Source: Bradyrhizobium genosp. SA-3 (GTDB taxonomy: Bacteria > Pseudomonadota > Alphaproteobacteria > Rhizobiales > Xanthobacteraceae). From it: 64,000 nt of DNA. The translations under genes were made by a program, and so were the position numbers. Shown here piece by piece: positions 47,864-57,588 of the stretch (position 1 is the stretch's first letter; the number at the start of each line of letters is the position of its first letter). The stretch lies in assembly GCF_004212635.1 (NCBI RefSeq), contig NZ_PSRT01000013.1, positions 25,341 to 89,340 on the forward strand, written 5' to 3'. Below the pieces are notes generated by a model. It was not told the origin of the DNA. It did not search any database and worked only from the letters and a program-made list of their open reading frames with translations.

Positions 47864-47907
47864 GTCGTCCCGGCCTAGTGCGCAATTGCGCACTAGGCCG
47901 GGACGAC
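47864..47907. repeat. Perfect 44-bp palindrome
   Basis: GTCGTCCCGGCCTAGTGCGC reads as its exact reverse complement across a central AATT, with no mismatch and no loop. It is a minimal form of the GTCGTCCCGG family, and the same GTGCGCAATTGCGCAC core occurs within the element at 6.9 kb. Confidence 0.93.
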
Positions 47908-47931
47908 CACCGATTTTGCGGTGTGCCCGCC

Positions 47932-48309
47932 TCACGCCCCCGCGGGCACCTGGTCCAGGAATCCCGTCACGCTCCTGATCCGGCCGTCCTTCAGCACGGC
48001 GAAATCCGTGCCCTTGATCGGGCTGTCGACGCCGTCGGGACCAAGTCCCCAGGAAAAACGTAAGTGGAAGCACACATGATCGCCGTAGCCGTTGGGCTCG
48101 CCGATCAGCTTGAATCTGAAATCGGGAAAGCGCTGCTGCACGCCTGCGATCAGGGCGTCGATGCCGTCCTGGCCGTCGCCCTTCATCAGGGGATCGACAT
48201 AGTTCGCATCCGCCGTCCAGTTCTCGCTGAGCAGCTCGCGGCGGCGGCCGGCGGCGCGTTCGTTCCAGAGCTCGATGTAGCGGCGGGCGATGGTGATGGG
48301 GTCGGTCAT
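47932..48309 (-). CDS. SnoaL-like (NTF2 fold) protein
   Basis: A 125-residue NTF2-fold protein: N-terminal helix TDPITIARRYIELWNERAA, then FRFKLIGEPNGYGDHVCFHLRFSW and a closing FAVLKDGRIRSVTGFLDQV. Members include ketosteroid isomerase-like and polyketide cyclase-like proteins; the reaction cannot be deduced. GGAG precedes the ATG. It forms a minus-strand group with the RidA-like gene upstream. Confidence 0.84.
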   Translation of the reverse strand: MTDPITIARRYIELWNERAAGRRRELLSENWTADANYVDPLMKGDGQDGIDALIAGVQQRFPDFRFKLIGEPNGYGDHVCFHLRFSWGLGPDGVDSPIKGTDFAVLKDGRIRSVTGFLDQVPAGA

Positions 48310-48422
48310 GGTGCTCTCCTTCGATGGCGCCGTGTTGTCCGGCTGACCTGACTATCGAAGGAATGCGCGCGCCGATCGATTACCTGGGAGGTCATCGGCG
48401 CACGCATAATCTCATGCGAGCG

Positions 48423-48773
48423 TCACTTCGCCGCGGTCACCATGATCTCGACGGTATATTGCGGCGCCGCCAGCTTGGCTTCGACGGTAGCGCGGGCCGG
48501 CGTATTGCCGGGCGAGACCCAGGCGTCCCACACCGCGTTCATCTCACCGAACGTCTTCATGTCGGTGATGTAGATCGTAGCCGAGAGCAGCTTCGATTTG
48601 TCGGTGCCGGCCTTGGCGAGGTGACCGTCGATGGTCGCCAAGATGTCCTGGGTCTGTTTCGTCACGCTTTCGCCGGCGGCCTTGTTCGCGACGACGCCGG
48701 CGAGATAGACGGTGTTGCCGTGCACGACGACCTGGCTCATGCGCGGGCCGGTTTCAAAACGCTGAATGCTCAT
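48423..48773 (-). CDS. RidA family protein
   Basis: A 116-residue YjgF/RidA/UK114 protein, a family whose best-known members deaminate reactive enamines and imines from PLP enzymes. It shows VVVHGNTVYLAGVVAN, TKQTQDILATIDGHLAKAGTD, and ATVEAKLAAPQYTVEIMVTA. The arginine near the C-terminal PARATVEA motif is in the expected active-site position. The start at 48773 is supported by AGGAG; the longer frame upstream is rejected. Confidence 0.9.
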   Translation of the reverse strand: MSIQRFETGPRMSQVVVHGNTVYLAGVVANKAAGESVTKQTQDILATIDGHLAKAGTDKSKLLSATIYITDMKTFGEMNAVWDAWVSPGNTPARATVEAKLAAPQYTVEIMVTAAK

Positions 48774-48888
48774 TTGGGGTCTCCTGGTGGAAGGGCGGCC
48801 CTGTCTAGCCCAGCGATCCGCGCTCTGCCACCCCAGGCACGCATGCGTTGCCTGGCACGCATGCGTTGCCCAGCAATGCATGCGTCGT

Positions 48889-49833
48889 TCACGGAAACTG
48901 ACTGAAGAAAGCCCAGATCGTCTCGGCGCCGTCGATGTCGCCGTTTTGCGATCCGAGCAGGCTCCTCGCGACTTTCGGGAAACGCGCGTCCGGTGCAAAT
49001 CCGGGCATGCGGTGGCCGCCATGGTTGATGCGATAGAGCACGACGTCGTGCCCGGTCGGACAGCGCGAGCTGATCCGTGTCACGGTGGACTGGTCTGCGG
49101 GCGCCCTGTCGGGCATCTCGGTCACCCCGGCGTCATCGGTCTCGCAGCCGTTGAGCTTGCGCCAGAACGCCAGCGTCTCGTCGGTCGACCAGAACCCGTC
49201 TGCGGCATAATAGCTCGATCCGCGCCCACCCTCATAGGGCACCAGCGGATCGGCGGTGCCGTTCATGAGCAGCATCGGCAACGGTCGCGACGGATGGCAG
49301 GTGACGGCGGCCTCATCGGTGAGGTTCATGATCACGCTCGCACCCGCCGCGAACAGATCGGCGCGGGCGCAAACCAGCGTCATCGCCATGGCGCCGCCGT
49401 TGGAGATGCCGCTCACGTAGATGCGCTTCGCATCGGCCGTGCCGTCGGCCACCAGCTTCTCGACCAGGTTTGTGATGAACGCGACGTCATCGGTGCCCTC
49501 GGGTGGGCCGCGGAGCGCGGGTCCCGCCTTGGTCCTCGCATCGGCCCAGGCGTGGTTGAGTCCGTCCGGAAAGACGACCGCCAGCCCCTCGCGCTTGGCA
49601 AGCTGCGGCCACGCCGTGCGCGCGACCATGTCGGCACCGCGCTGGGTCTTACCATGCAGCACGATGACGAGCGGTGCCGGCTTTTTCGCCGGCAGCTGCG
49701 CGGTGTAGGAGCGCTTCACGCCGTTGACGTCGACAGTGTCGGCCGATGCAGGAGAGAAGCAGCAGATCATCGCCAGCCAGAACGGGGCAACGTGCAGGGC
49801 GGCTCGTATCATCCAGGCCATGATCAGTACCAT
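48889..49833 (-). CDS. Secreted polyhydroxybutyrate depolymerase-like esterase (LpqC type)
   Basis: A 314-residue exported esterase. The signal peptide runs to about residue 31 (CCFSPASA). The catalytic triad reads Ser144 in SGISNGGA, Asp195 in NGTADPLVPY and His in NHGGHRMPG. The oxyanion region is VIVLHGKTQRGADM. Related enzymes act on extracellular polyesters or feruloyl esters. The start may be ATG 49833 or 49821; no good ribosome site distinguishes them. Confidence 0.86.
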   Translation of the reverse strand: MVLIMAWMIRAALHVAPFWLAMICCFSPASADTVDVNGVKRSYTAQLPAKKPAPLVIVLHGKTQRGADMVARTAWPQLAKREGLAVVFPDGLNHAWADARTKAGPALRGPPEGTDDVAFITNLVEKLVADGTADAKRIYVSGISNGGAMAMTLVCARADLFAAGASVIMNLTDEAAVTCHPSRPLPMLLMNGTADPLVPYEGGRGSSYYAADGFWSTDETLAFWRKLNGCETDDAGVTEMPDRAPADQSTVTRISSRCPTGHDVVLYRINHGGHRMPGFAPDARFPKVARSLLGSQNGDIDGAETIWAFFSQFP

Positions 49834-50024
49834 CGATGGCGTTTAGTCGCTTCGACGCACGTAACCAAGTTCAAGATCTCGGCGCGACCTTCGACCGCAT
49901 GTATATATACCGCTGGATTGCACAAATATCTTGCAGCAATCGCGAATTGAGCTGCGTCAACGAGCGGAAGTGAGATAGACTGCAATTAATAGATGAGATT
50001 TAATTTTCACGACAGGAGGCTGAA

Positions 50025-51028
50025 TTGCGCCACCTGGAAAACTACCTCGACCCTTCAGAGATACTTCGTCTTTTTGAAGAAAAATTTGGGACTGGCGTCT
50101 GGCGCTGCGATGCTGAAGGCCGGATGCAGTGGTCGCGTGGCTTCTACGGCCTGCTGGGCCTCGATCCCGATGCCGTCGCGCCCAGCTATGCGGAAATCGA
50201 GAGACGAATTCATCCGGAGGATCGCCGTCCGCAGCGCGATCCACGCGAATTGGCCTTCGACTGGTCTTTGCTCGACGGCGAGTTTCGCATCATCCGGCCG
50301 AATCGTGCACTGCGCTGGATCCGTATCCAGTCCGAGACTTTTTTGAACTCCGCCGCGCGCCGGAATGCGTGGTCGGCGTCGCCATCGACATCACCGAACA
50401 ACGCAGATCGCTGCAGCCTCTCAAGACAGATGCGGGTCGTTACGCGGCGATGATGCAGGTCGCGGGCGGATTGCTGTGGGTCGGCAGTCAGGACGGCCGG
50501 ATTACTGCGCTCTTGAATGCGGAGAACAAGCCGGACGCGCACCGGTTCTTCGGCAAAGGCTGGCTCGATCTGCTTCCCGAAGAGGAGCGCGAAACGGCGT
50601 TGCGGATCTGGGCGGCCGCCGTCGAAACGGGACAGCCCTATGATGTCGAGCATCAGCTGCGCCAGTCCGATGGCTCCTACCGCTGGTACCATTGCAGGGC
50701 TGTGCCGATCCCGGACGCGGATGGCGGTATTCGGGAATGGTTGGGAATCTCCACGGACGTGAACCAGCAGCGACCCTCGATCCAACAGGCCGCGCCGTCG
50801 AGATTGACGGGGACGCAATTGCGCGCGGCCCGCGGCATGCTGAACTGGTCGGTGAAACAGCTCGCCGCGCGAACCGGGATTTCTGCTGCCGTGATTCGCC
50901 GGCTTGAGGAGCAGAACGGTCTCTTGCGACTGCCCGACGAGACATTGACGATTCTTTGCGACGCGCTCTCGTCTGCGGGCATCGAGCTCATCTTCGGAGC
51001 CGGAAAACCTGGCGTGAGACCAAGATGA
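50025..51028 (+). pseudogene. PAS-PAS-HTH sensory regulator, frameshifted in a T tract
   Basis: The first frame (TTG start at 50025, AGGAGG 5 bases upstream) holds a PAS domain: FGTGVWRCDAEGRMQWSRGF and FRIIRPNRALRWIRIQSETF. The second frame continues it as ELRRAPECVVGVAIDITEQRR, then a second PAS domain (GGLLWVGSQDGRITALLN, EHQLRQSDGSYRWYHCRA, GISTDVNQQR) and a C-terminal XRE-like HTH (TGTQLRAARGMLNWSVKQLA). The break is in the six-T run 50339-50344; one more T joins the frames into about 334 residues. It may be a sequence error or a slippage-prone site. Confidence 0.8.
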
Positions 51029-51533
51029 TCGTCAAAGCAGCCAATCGCGGCAGCCATCGTTCTTTGCGCAGATCGAGTGAGATCGGGTCCGCTTCGCACC
51101 AGTTTTGATGTTGGCGCAGCGCTCTGTCGGTTGAGAGGCAACAAAATCGGCAAGGCCTCGCACTTTAATTCCGGCTGCAGAAGTCGCGCGCAATTTTTGC
51201 GCGTTGAGAGACCTCGCGAACAAATTTTTCTTAATGCCGCGATAAGCAATTTTTGGTCACCTTACCCGTACACGTCCAAGTCAGAGTCGGTAGGACGTGA
51301 AACTGACGGTAGTAGCGGGGTAACGGGGCGCTGCATCATCGTCCGGATTGTTCTAGCGGCACGCGCTTCGACCGATCCGGGATCATTGCCAGCGGGCGCA
51401 CCAATGCTGTCGCGATCGGAATGGTGGGGTATCGCCCGATCTGGTCATGTCAAACGATCGTTTCGGTCTGCGGCATCGTCCACGCGGGAATTTTCATGCG
51501 ACGTCTTAGGCCATAGCTGCGGAGTATTTGCCA
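51029..51533. other. 505-bp intergenic stretch without supported gene
   Basis: AT-richer than its surroundings, with a small GCGCGCAATTTTTGCGCG palindrome near 51187-51204. No member of the large repeat families and no convincing ORF. It presumably holds the promoter of the chemoreceptor gene. Confidence 0.5.
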
Positions 51534-53642
51534 ATGTCTTCTTATTTCAAATTTCGTATCGGTGGCCGGTTGATCGCAGGATTTGCTGCAGTCTGCGCCA
51601 TCATCGCGCTTTCCGTCGGCTACACTATGTTCGAGGTCGGGCGCATTTCAACGACGGTCAATCGCATGACGAACCTGCGCACGCCGGTCGCGCTGGCGAG
51701 CACCGAGCTGATCGGCAATCTCTATTCCACGCTCGCGAGCCTGCGCGGCTATTTGCTGAGCGGGAATCCGCAAGGCAAGCTCGATCGCATGTCGATGTGG
51801 AAGGAGATGGATAGGACAGTAGCTGCGTTCGACGAGCAGGCGGCGCAGTTCACCAATCCCGAGAACAGGCAAAAGTGGGAGCAAGCCAAGCTGCTGCTCG
51901 CCGAGTTTCGCGCGGCGCAGGACAAGGCCGAAGCGATTGCTTTCACCCCTGACGCCTATCCCGCGACCAAGCTCATGGTCAGCGAGGCCGGCCCGCGCGC
52001 AGACGTGATTTTCTCCGAGATCACGAAGATGATCGATCAGGAGGAGGCACAGGAAGCCACGTCGGAGCGGAAGAAATTGCTCAAGGCGATGGCGGATACG
52101 CGGGGCAATTTTGCCGCTGCCACGGCCCAGCTCCGGATGTACCTGCTCTCGGGCGAAAAGACCGACAAGGAAAAATTCGTGAGGCCGTGGGAGGCGTTTG
52201 AGAGAGGCTATGCCGGAGTCAATGCGCGAAAGGACCTGCTCACCGTCTCGCAACAGGCGTCCTTCGATAAGATCGCAAAGGCGAAAAGCGAGTTCGCGCC
52301 CCTCTATGAAAGGATCTTCGCGCTTCGCGAATCCCGGGACTGGAACGCGCCGGTTTACCTGCTGGTGACCGAAGCCGCGCCGCGCGCCGCAAGGATTCTC
52401 GACCTGCTGGACGGGCCCAAGGGCGTCGACGGCACCCGCTCGGGAGGCATCAAGTCCAATCAGAAGCGGATGCTCGTCGAGGAGACGCGGGGCGTGCAGG
52501 AGAGCATCTCGCTGCTGAAGCTGGTGCTGTGGACCCTGTTGGCCGCAGGCGTCGGCCTCGGCGGGATAATCGCATTGTTCACGTCCCGCTCGATCGCCGC
52601 CCCGATCCGGGGGATGACCCTTGCCATGGGCAAGCTCGCCGGCGGCGACACCTCCACGAACGTTCCCTGCGTGGGTCGCACCGACGAGGTCGGCGAGATG
52701 GCCAATGCCGTCCAGGTGTTCAAAGACAACATGATCGAGGCCGATCGACTGCGCGCCGAGCAGGCACAAATGGAGGCTCGCGCGGCCGCTCAACGCAAGG
52801 CCGACATGCACAGGCTCGCGGGTCAGTTCGAGGACGCGGTCGGCGACATCGTGAAGACGCTGTCGTCCTCATCGACCGAGCTCGAAGCGGCGGCCCGGAC
52901 CCTGAGCAAGACCGCGGAGAACACCCAGGAGCTCTCGAGCGTTGTCTCTGCCGCCTCCGAGGAAGCGTCGACCAATGTTCAGTCGGTTGCCTCCGCCACC
53001 GAAGAGATGAGTTCATCGGTGACCGAAATCAGCCGCCAGGTGCAGGACGCCGCCAGAATTGCCGGCGCGGCGGTGGAGCAGGCGCAGAGGACCAATGATC
53101 GGGTCAACAAGCTGTCGCAGGCGGCCACCCGCATCGGCGACGTCGTCGAACTCATCAACACGATCGCGGGGCAGACCAATCTGCTCGCTCTGAACGCCAC
53201 GATCGAAGCGGCGCGAGCCGGCGAAGCCGGGCGCGGCTTTGCCGTGGTTGCGTCCGAGGTCAAGGCGCTGGCCGAGCAGACAGCGAAGGCGACCGGAGAG
53301 ATCGGTCATCAGATTGCCGACATTCAAGCTGCCACCCAGGAGTCGGTGGTCGCGATCAAGGAGATCAGCGGAACAATCGGCAGGATCTCGGAGATTTCTT
53401 CGGCGATTGCATCGGCAGTCGAAGAGCAGGGAGCGGCGACGCAGGAGATTGCCCGCAACATCCAGCAGGCGGCGCAAGGCACCGATCAGGTCGCAGCCAA
53501 CATCAGCGATGTGAAGCACGGGGCAGCGGAGACTGGTTCGGCTTCAACCCAGGTGCTTGCTTCGGCGCAAATGCTGTCGAAGGACAGCGCCCGATTGCAC
53601 TCCGAGGTCGAGCAGTTCCTGACCACGGTCCGCGCGGCCTGA
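51534..53642 (+). CDS. Methyl-accepting chemotaxis protein
   Basis: Transmembrane chemoreceptor of 702 residues. TM1 spans residues 13-35, a long helical periplasmic sensor extends to about 325, and TM2 ([18 protein letters not shown]) is followed by HAMP ([20 protein letters not shown]). The cytoplasmic signalling hairpin tip [20 protein letters not shown] lies near residue 550, and the tail has [18 protein letters not shown]. The ligand is unknown. The ATG at 51534 is preferred over a TTG 6 bases upstream. No che genes are adjacent, but a 101-residue protein gene follows after 44 bp. Confidence 0.93.
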   Translation: MSSYFKFRIGGRLIAGFAAVCAIIALSVGYTMFEVGRISTTVNRMTNLRTPVALASTELIGNLYSTLASLRGYLLSGNPQGKLDRMSMWKEMDRTVAAFDEQAAQFTNPENRQKWEQAKLLLAEFRAAQDKAEAIAFTPDAYPATKLMVSEAGPRADVIFSEITKMIDQEEAQEATSERKKLLKAMADTRGNFAAATAQLRMYLLSGEKTDKEKFVRPWEAFERGYAGVNARKDLLTVSQQASFDKIAKAKSEFAPLYERIFALRESRDWNAPVYLLVTEAAPRAARILDLLDGPKGVDGTRSGGIKSNQKRMLVEETRGVQESISLLKLVLWTLLAAGVGLGGIIALFTSRSIAAPIRGMTLAMGKLAGGDTSTNVPCVGRTDEVGEMANAVQVFKDNMIEADRLRAEQAQMEARAAAQRKADMHRLAGQFEDAVGDIVKTLSSSSTELEAAARTLSKTAENTQELSSVVSAASEEASTNVQSVASATEEMSSSVTEISRQVQDAARIAGAAVEQAQRTNDRVNKLSQAATRIGDVVELINTIAGQTNLLALNATIEAARAGEAGRGFAVVASEVKALAEQTAKATGEIGHQIADIQAATQESVVAIKEISGTIGRISEISSAIASAVEEQGAATQEIARNIQQAAQGTDQVAANISDVKHGAAETGSASTQVLASAQMLSKDSARLHSEVEQFLTTVRAA

Positions 53643-53686
53643 CACGAAGAGACGAGTATCCTGCCAGTACCGCATGAGGGAACGCG

Positions 53687-53992
53687 ATGGCCGATCGAAT
53701 CACGCAAGAAGCGCTGGCGGGCGCGCTCGATAACGTCATCGCGTTGCCGCTCGGCCAAATCAGCCTGGTCGCCAGCACCAGGAGAGACTGCAAGTCGCTG
53801 CGGCAAGGCATCGTGACGATGCAGCAATGTCTCAGGGCACTCGGCGACCTTGTCCGAAATCTCGATGACAGACCGGAGGAGGCCGAGCGACTTCGAGCCC
53901 ACATGGCCGAGCTGAACGAGCTGTTGTCTCTGCGGCTCGATCAGCTCTCGCTGACCGAACGCCTGTTGCAGGAGATGCTTCGCCGCGGCTGA
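53687..53992 (+). CDS. Small helical protein of unknown function next to the chemoreceptor
   Basis: A 101-residue protein with no membrane segment. The C-terminal half is strongly helical with heptad-like leucines (LRALGDLVRNLDDRPEEAER, LRAHMAELNELLSLRLDQL). GAGGGA lies close upstream of the ATG. Its position 44 bp after the chemoreceptor suggests co-transcription; a role as receptor partner is inference. No family is recognised. Confidence 0.65.
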   Translation: MADRITQEALAGALDNVIALPLGQISLVASTRRDCKSLRQGIVTMQQCLRALGDLVRNLDDRPEEAERLRAHMAELNELLSLRLDQLSLTERLLQEMLRRG

Positions 53993-54029
53993 GGCAGGTG
54001 CGCTGCCGCGCACCCGCCAGCCTCGTCGG

Positions 54030-55688
54030 TCACCCCACCGCCTTCGCCGCGGAGCGGCCGGCATTGCGTCCCGAGAACAGGCAGCCGCCGAGGAAAGTAC
54101 CCTCCAGCGAGCGGTAGCCGTGCACGCCGCCGCCGCCGAAGCCGGCGGCTTCGCCGACCGCATAGAGGCCGGGGATGACGCTGCCCTCTTCCCCGAACAC
54201 GCGCGACTCGAGATCGGTCTCGAATCCGCCCAGCGTCTTGCGGGTGAGGATGTTGAGCTTCACCGCGATCAGCGGCCCATGTGCGGGATCCAGGATTCTG
54301 TGCGGGGAGGCGGTGCGGATCAGCTTGTCGCCGATATAGCGGCGCGCATTGTGGATGTTCATCACCTGCGCGTCCTTGACGTAGGGGTTGGCGATCTCGC
54401 GGTCGCGCGCTTCGATCTGCATCTTGATGTGCTCGAACCTGAGGAGATCGCTGCCGGCGAGCTCGTTCATGGCTGCAACGAGCTCATCGAGCTTGTCGCG
54501 CACGATGAAGTCGACACCGTGGCTTTTGAACGCCTCCACCGGCGCCGGCGCGCCCTTGTTGGTGGCGCGGCGCAAGGTCATGCGCCAGCTCTTGCCGGTG
54601 AGGTCGGGGTTCTGCTCCGAGCCCGACAGCGCAAACTCCTTCTTGATGATGCTCTGCGTCAGGATGAACCAGGAATAATCATATCCCGTCGACATGATGT
54701 ATTTGAGCTGGCCGAGCGTGTCGGAGCCGGGAAAGAGCGGCGCCGGCAGCCGCGTGCCCGTGGCGTCGAACCACATCGAGGACGGGCCGGGCAGGATGCG
54801 GATGCCGTGGCGCGGCCAGATGGGATTCCAGTTCTGGATGCCCTCGACGTAATGCCACATGCGGTCGCGATTGATCAGCCGCGCGCCAGCCTTTTCCGTG
54901 ATGCCGATCATGCGGCCGTCGACATGCTCGGGCACGCCCGAGATCATGAATTTCGGCGGCTCGCCGAGCCGCTTCGGCCAGTTCTGCCGCACCAGCTCAT
55001 GATTGCCGCCGATGCCGCCGGAGGCGACGATCACGGCTTGCGCCTTCAACGCAAACTCGCCGACGACGTTGCGTGACGAGCTCTTGCCCCGCTCGATAGT
55101 GTCGGGGGCGAGAACGGCGCCGCTGACGCCATCCACGGTGCCGTTGGTGATGGAGAGCGCATCGACGCGATGGCGGAACCTGAAGGTCAGCCGGCCGCTT
55201 CGGGCGGCTTCGCGCGCGCGGCGCGCGAATGGCTCGACGATGCCGGGACCGGTGCCCCAGGTGACATGGAAGCGCGGCACCGAATTACCGTGGCCCATCG
55301 CGTCATAGCCGCCGCGCTCGGCCCAGCCCACCACGGGAAAGATGCGATGGCCCATGGCGCGCAGCCAGTCGCGCTTCTCGCCGGCCGCGAACGCCACATA
55401 GGCCTCGGCCCATTGCCGTGGCCAGAAATCCTCGTCGCGGTCGAAGCCGGCGGTGCCGATCCAGTCCTGGAGCGCGAGCTCGTAGGAGTCCTTGATGCCG
55501 AGCCGGCGCTGCTCCGGCGAATTGACCAGGAACAATCCGCCGAACGACCAGAACGCCTGGCCGCCGAGCGATTGCTCGCCCTCCTGGTCGACCACGATCA
55601 CGCGCTTGCCCGCGTCGGCGATCTCGGCTGCGGCCACGAGGCCCGATAGTCCCGCGCCGACGACGATGACGTCAGTTTCTTCCGCCAT
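54030..55688 (-). CDS. FAD-binding dehydrogenase (KstD/fumarate reductase flavoprotein-like)
   Basis: A 552-residue flavoprotein. The N-terminal dinucleotide motif is DVIVVGAGLSGLVAAAEIADAG-like (residues 6-26), with VIVVDQEGEQSLGGQAFWS after it. The C-terminal FAD region is VIPGLYAVGEAAGFGGGGVHGY and FLGGCLFSGRNAGR. The overall pattern matches a family annotated near 3-ketosteroid dehydrogenases. The start is at 55688 (MAEETDVI) with GGGGGAG upstream; the frame runs on, but without support. The substrate is unknown. Confidence 0.88.
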   Translation of the reverse strand: MAEETDVIVVGAGLSGLVAAAEIADAGKRVIVVDQEGEQSLGGQAFWSFGGLFLVNSPEQRRLGIKDSYELALQDWIGTAGFDRDEDFWPRQWAEAYVAFAAGEKRDWLRAMGHRIFPVVGWAERGGYDAMGHGNSVPRFHVTWGTGPGIVEPFARRAREAARSGRLTFRFRHRVDALSITNGTVDGVSGAVLAPDTIERGKSSSRNVVGEFALKAQAVIVASGGIGGNHELVRQNWPKRLGEPPKFMISGVPEHVDGRMIGITEKAGARLINRDRMWHYVEGIQNWNPIWPRHGIRILPGPSSMWFDATGTRLPAPLFPGSDTLGQLKYIMSTGYDYSWFILTQSIIKKEFALSGSEQNPDLTGKSWRMTLRRATNKGAPAPVEAFKSHGVDFIVRDKLDELVAAMNELAGSDLLRFEHIKMQIEARDREIANPYVKDAQVMNIHNARRYIGDKLIRTASPHRILDPAHGPLIAVKLNILTRKTLGGFETDLESRVFGEEGSVIPGLYAVGEAAGFGGGGVHGYRSLEGTFLGGCLFSGRNAGRSAAKAVG

Positions 55689-55953
55689 GTATCTCCCCCT
55701 CCACGGGTTCCCCCCGGTAGTTACCCGGATTGAAGCCAGCGGTTGCAACTGAGATCAAGGGTGCGGCCCGTAAGACAACATTAACTTGTTCCACTTCGGG
55801 ATAGAGACCAGCCGAGTGCAGCGCGGACGCAACACTGTATTTGAATTTGTTTTGACAGAGCCGGCGCGCCTAGACAAAACCGCAGAGTCGACAGACGCTA
55901 GCTGTGCATCACCACCTGACACGCAGATTCGAATACGACTGGGGCGGGGGACA

Positions 55954-56475
55954 ATGAAGTTTCTGACGGGGTTGCTTGCGGTGATTTTGCTGATCGCCGG
56001 CATGGGGGCTTCTCACGCAGTGGTTCGTATCGCGGATGACCGCGGCGGCAGGATCGGAACCTACGTCGACAAGTACCAGGACCTGCGTCAGTCAGGCGAA
56101 ACCGTCATTATCGACGGCCTCTGCGCCTCCGCGTGCACCATCGTCCTCGGCGCCATCCCACGCGACCGCATCTGCGTGACCTCGCATGCAACGCTCGGTT
56201 TCCACGCCGCCTGGGATTTCGGCAGCAACGGCCGCGCCATCACCAATCCCGAAGCGACCCAGATGCTCTATGCGATGTATCCCTCACAGGTGAGGCGCTG
56301 GATCGGCCAGCGGGGCGGACTTACCCCACGCATGCTCTTCCTGAGGGGCAAGCAGCTCGAGGCCATGTACAAGCCCTGCTACCTGGACGCGCAAGCCTCG
56401 ACCAACAGGCCGTCGCGCCGATCTCTCCCACAAGCGGAGCAGCTCGAATCCGCTCGGGGCCAACTGCTTCACTGA
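55954..56475 (+). CDS. Secreted protein with ClpP/crotonase-like fold signature
   Basis: A 173-residue exported protein with an N-terminal signal (MKFLTGLLAVILLIAG). The mature part has ETVIIDGLCASACTIVLGAI followed by RICVTSHATLGFHAAWDF, a pattern resembling the Ser-containing turn of periplasmic ClpP/SppA-like proteins. Three or more cysteines in the motif region suggest disulfides. GGGGG lies upstream of the ATG at 55954; the frame is open further upstream without support. Protease activity is not shown. Confidence 0.72.
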   Translation: MKFLTGLLAVILLIAGMGASHAVVRIADDRGGRIGTYVDKYQDLRQSGETVIIDGLCASACTIVLGAIPRDRICVTSHATLGFHAAWDFGSNGRAITNPEATQMLYAMYPSQVRRWIGQRGGLTPRMLFLRGKQLEAMYKPCYLDAQASTNRPSRRSLPQAEQLESARGQLLH

Positions 56476-56583
56476 TCTTCGCAGCATGATGGGATCCTTG
56501 GGCCGACGCGGGCGTCTTGTCCGCGGGCGGCCCAAAGCCTATCTGAAAGCCTGGGAACCGGGGCCTTCGCCCCGATCATTGCT

Positions 56584-56778
56584 ATGGCTCAACCACTGCA
56601 TCCGGCTCATCCTGTATCGGACAATTCGCCCACTGCCGGCCGGATGCCGTCCGTGCTGCTGTGGGCGGGCGCAGGTCTCGGCGCGCTCGTCGTGGTCGGC
56701 GCCCTCGCGCTCTGGTTCCATTACGGCACCCAGGTGTTCTTCGAAATGATCAGGACCGGCTTCGCCGCCTGCTTCTGA
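56584..56778 (+). CDS. Small membrane protein ahead of SCO1
   Basis: A 64-residue protein with one membrane helix (VLLWAGAGLGALVVVGALAL) and a C-terminal HYGTQVFFEMIRTGFAACF. It ends 23 bp before the SCO1 gene on the same strand. The ribosome site is weak. Membrane topology and position suggest an accessory to cytochrome oxidase assembly, which is inference. Confidence 0.6.
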   Translation: MAQPLHPAHPVSDNSPTAGRMPSVLLWAGAGLGALVVVGALALWFHYGTQVFFEMIRTGFAACF

Positions 56779-56801
56779 TCCCGATAGGAAGTGTTCCGAC
56801 A

Positions 56802-57392
56802 ATGAGCCCCATCGCCCGTCCGCTGGTGATCGCAACCGCCTTCGCCGCAAGCCTCATTGTCGGGCTGCTGATCATGTTTTGGGCCATGGGCGGGGTGAGC
56901 AAGGTGGCGCAACCGGCCGCGATCGGCGGCCCGTTCCAGCTCACCGACCAGAACGGCAGGGCCGTCACCGACAAGACCCTGAAGGGCAAGCCGACCCTGA
57001 TCTTCTTCGGCTACACCCATTGCCCCGACGTCTGCCCGACCTCACTGTTCGAGATCTCGGAAGTGCTGCGTGCGATGGGCAAGGAGGCCGACAAGGTCAA
57101 TGCCATCTTCATCTCGGTCGACCCCGAGCGCGACACGCCGGCGGCGATGAAGGACTATCTGACGAGCTTCGATCCGCATCTTGAGGGCCTCTCCGGCGAT
57201 CCCGCCGAGGTCGCCAAGGTGATCACGTCCTACCGTGTCTACGCCAAGAAGGTCCCGACCAAGGACGGCGACTACACCATGGACCACACCGCGCTGGTCT
57301 ATCTGATGGACCGCGACGGCCGCTTCGTCTCGCCGTTCAATTTGAAGCGGACGCCGGAAGAAGCGGCGACCGAGTTGAAGCGGTATCTCTGA
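56802..57392 (+). CDS. SCO1/SenC family copper chaperone
   Basis: Membrane-anchored thioredoxin-fold protein of 196 residues that delivers copper to the CuA site of cytochrome oxidase. The N-terminal anchor is residues 9-29. The copper ligands are Cys74 and Cys78 in YTHCPDVCPT and His162 in YTMDHTALVYL. SVDPERDTPAAMKDYL is typical of the family. The ATG at 56802 follows AGGAAG. Confidence 0.94.
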   Translation: MSPIARPLVIATAFAASLIVGLLIMFWAMGGVSKVAQPAAIGGPFQLTDQNGRAVTDKTLKGKPTLIFFGYTHCPDVCPTSLFEISEVLRAMGKEADKVNAIFISVDPERDTPAAMKDYLTSFDPHLEGLSGDPAEVAKVITSYRVYAKKVPTKDGDYTMDHTALVYLMDRDGRFVSPFNLKRTPEEAATELKRYL

Positions 57393-57415
57393 GAAGAGCT
57401 CGGTCGCTCCTCAGC

Positions 57416-57501
57416 CGTCATTGCCGGGCTTGACCCGGCCATCCACGCCTTAAGATGCGGGACAAAGAACGTGGATGCCCGGGACAAGCCCGGGCATGAC
57501 G
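57416..57501. repeat. Palindromic repeat (CGTCATTGCCGGGCTTG type)
   Basis: CGTCATTGCCGGGCTTGACC at the left pairs with CCCGGGCATGACG at the right, and CATCCACG with CGTGGATG. It lies between the SCO1 gene and the substrate-binding protein gene. Confidence 0.8.
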
Positions 57502-57588
57502 ACCGCTTGACCACATTCCGGCTCGCGTTCCGGGCCGAATGGTCTATAAGGCCTTCCGATCTCAACGCAATTCGTTCATTTCCGGCCG

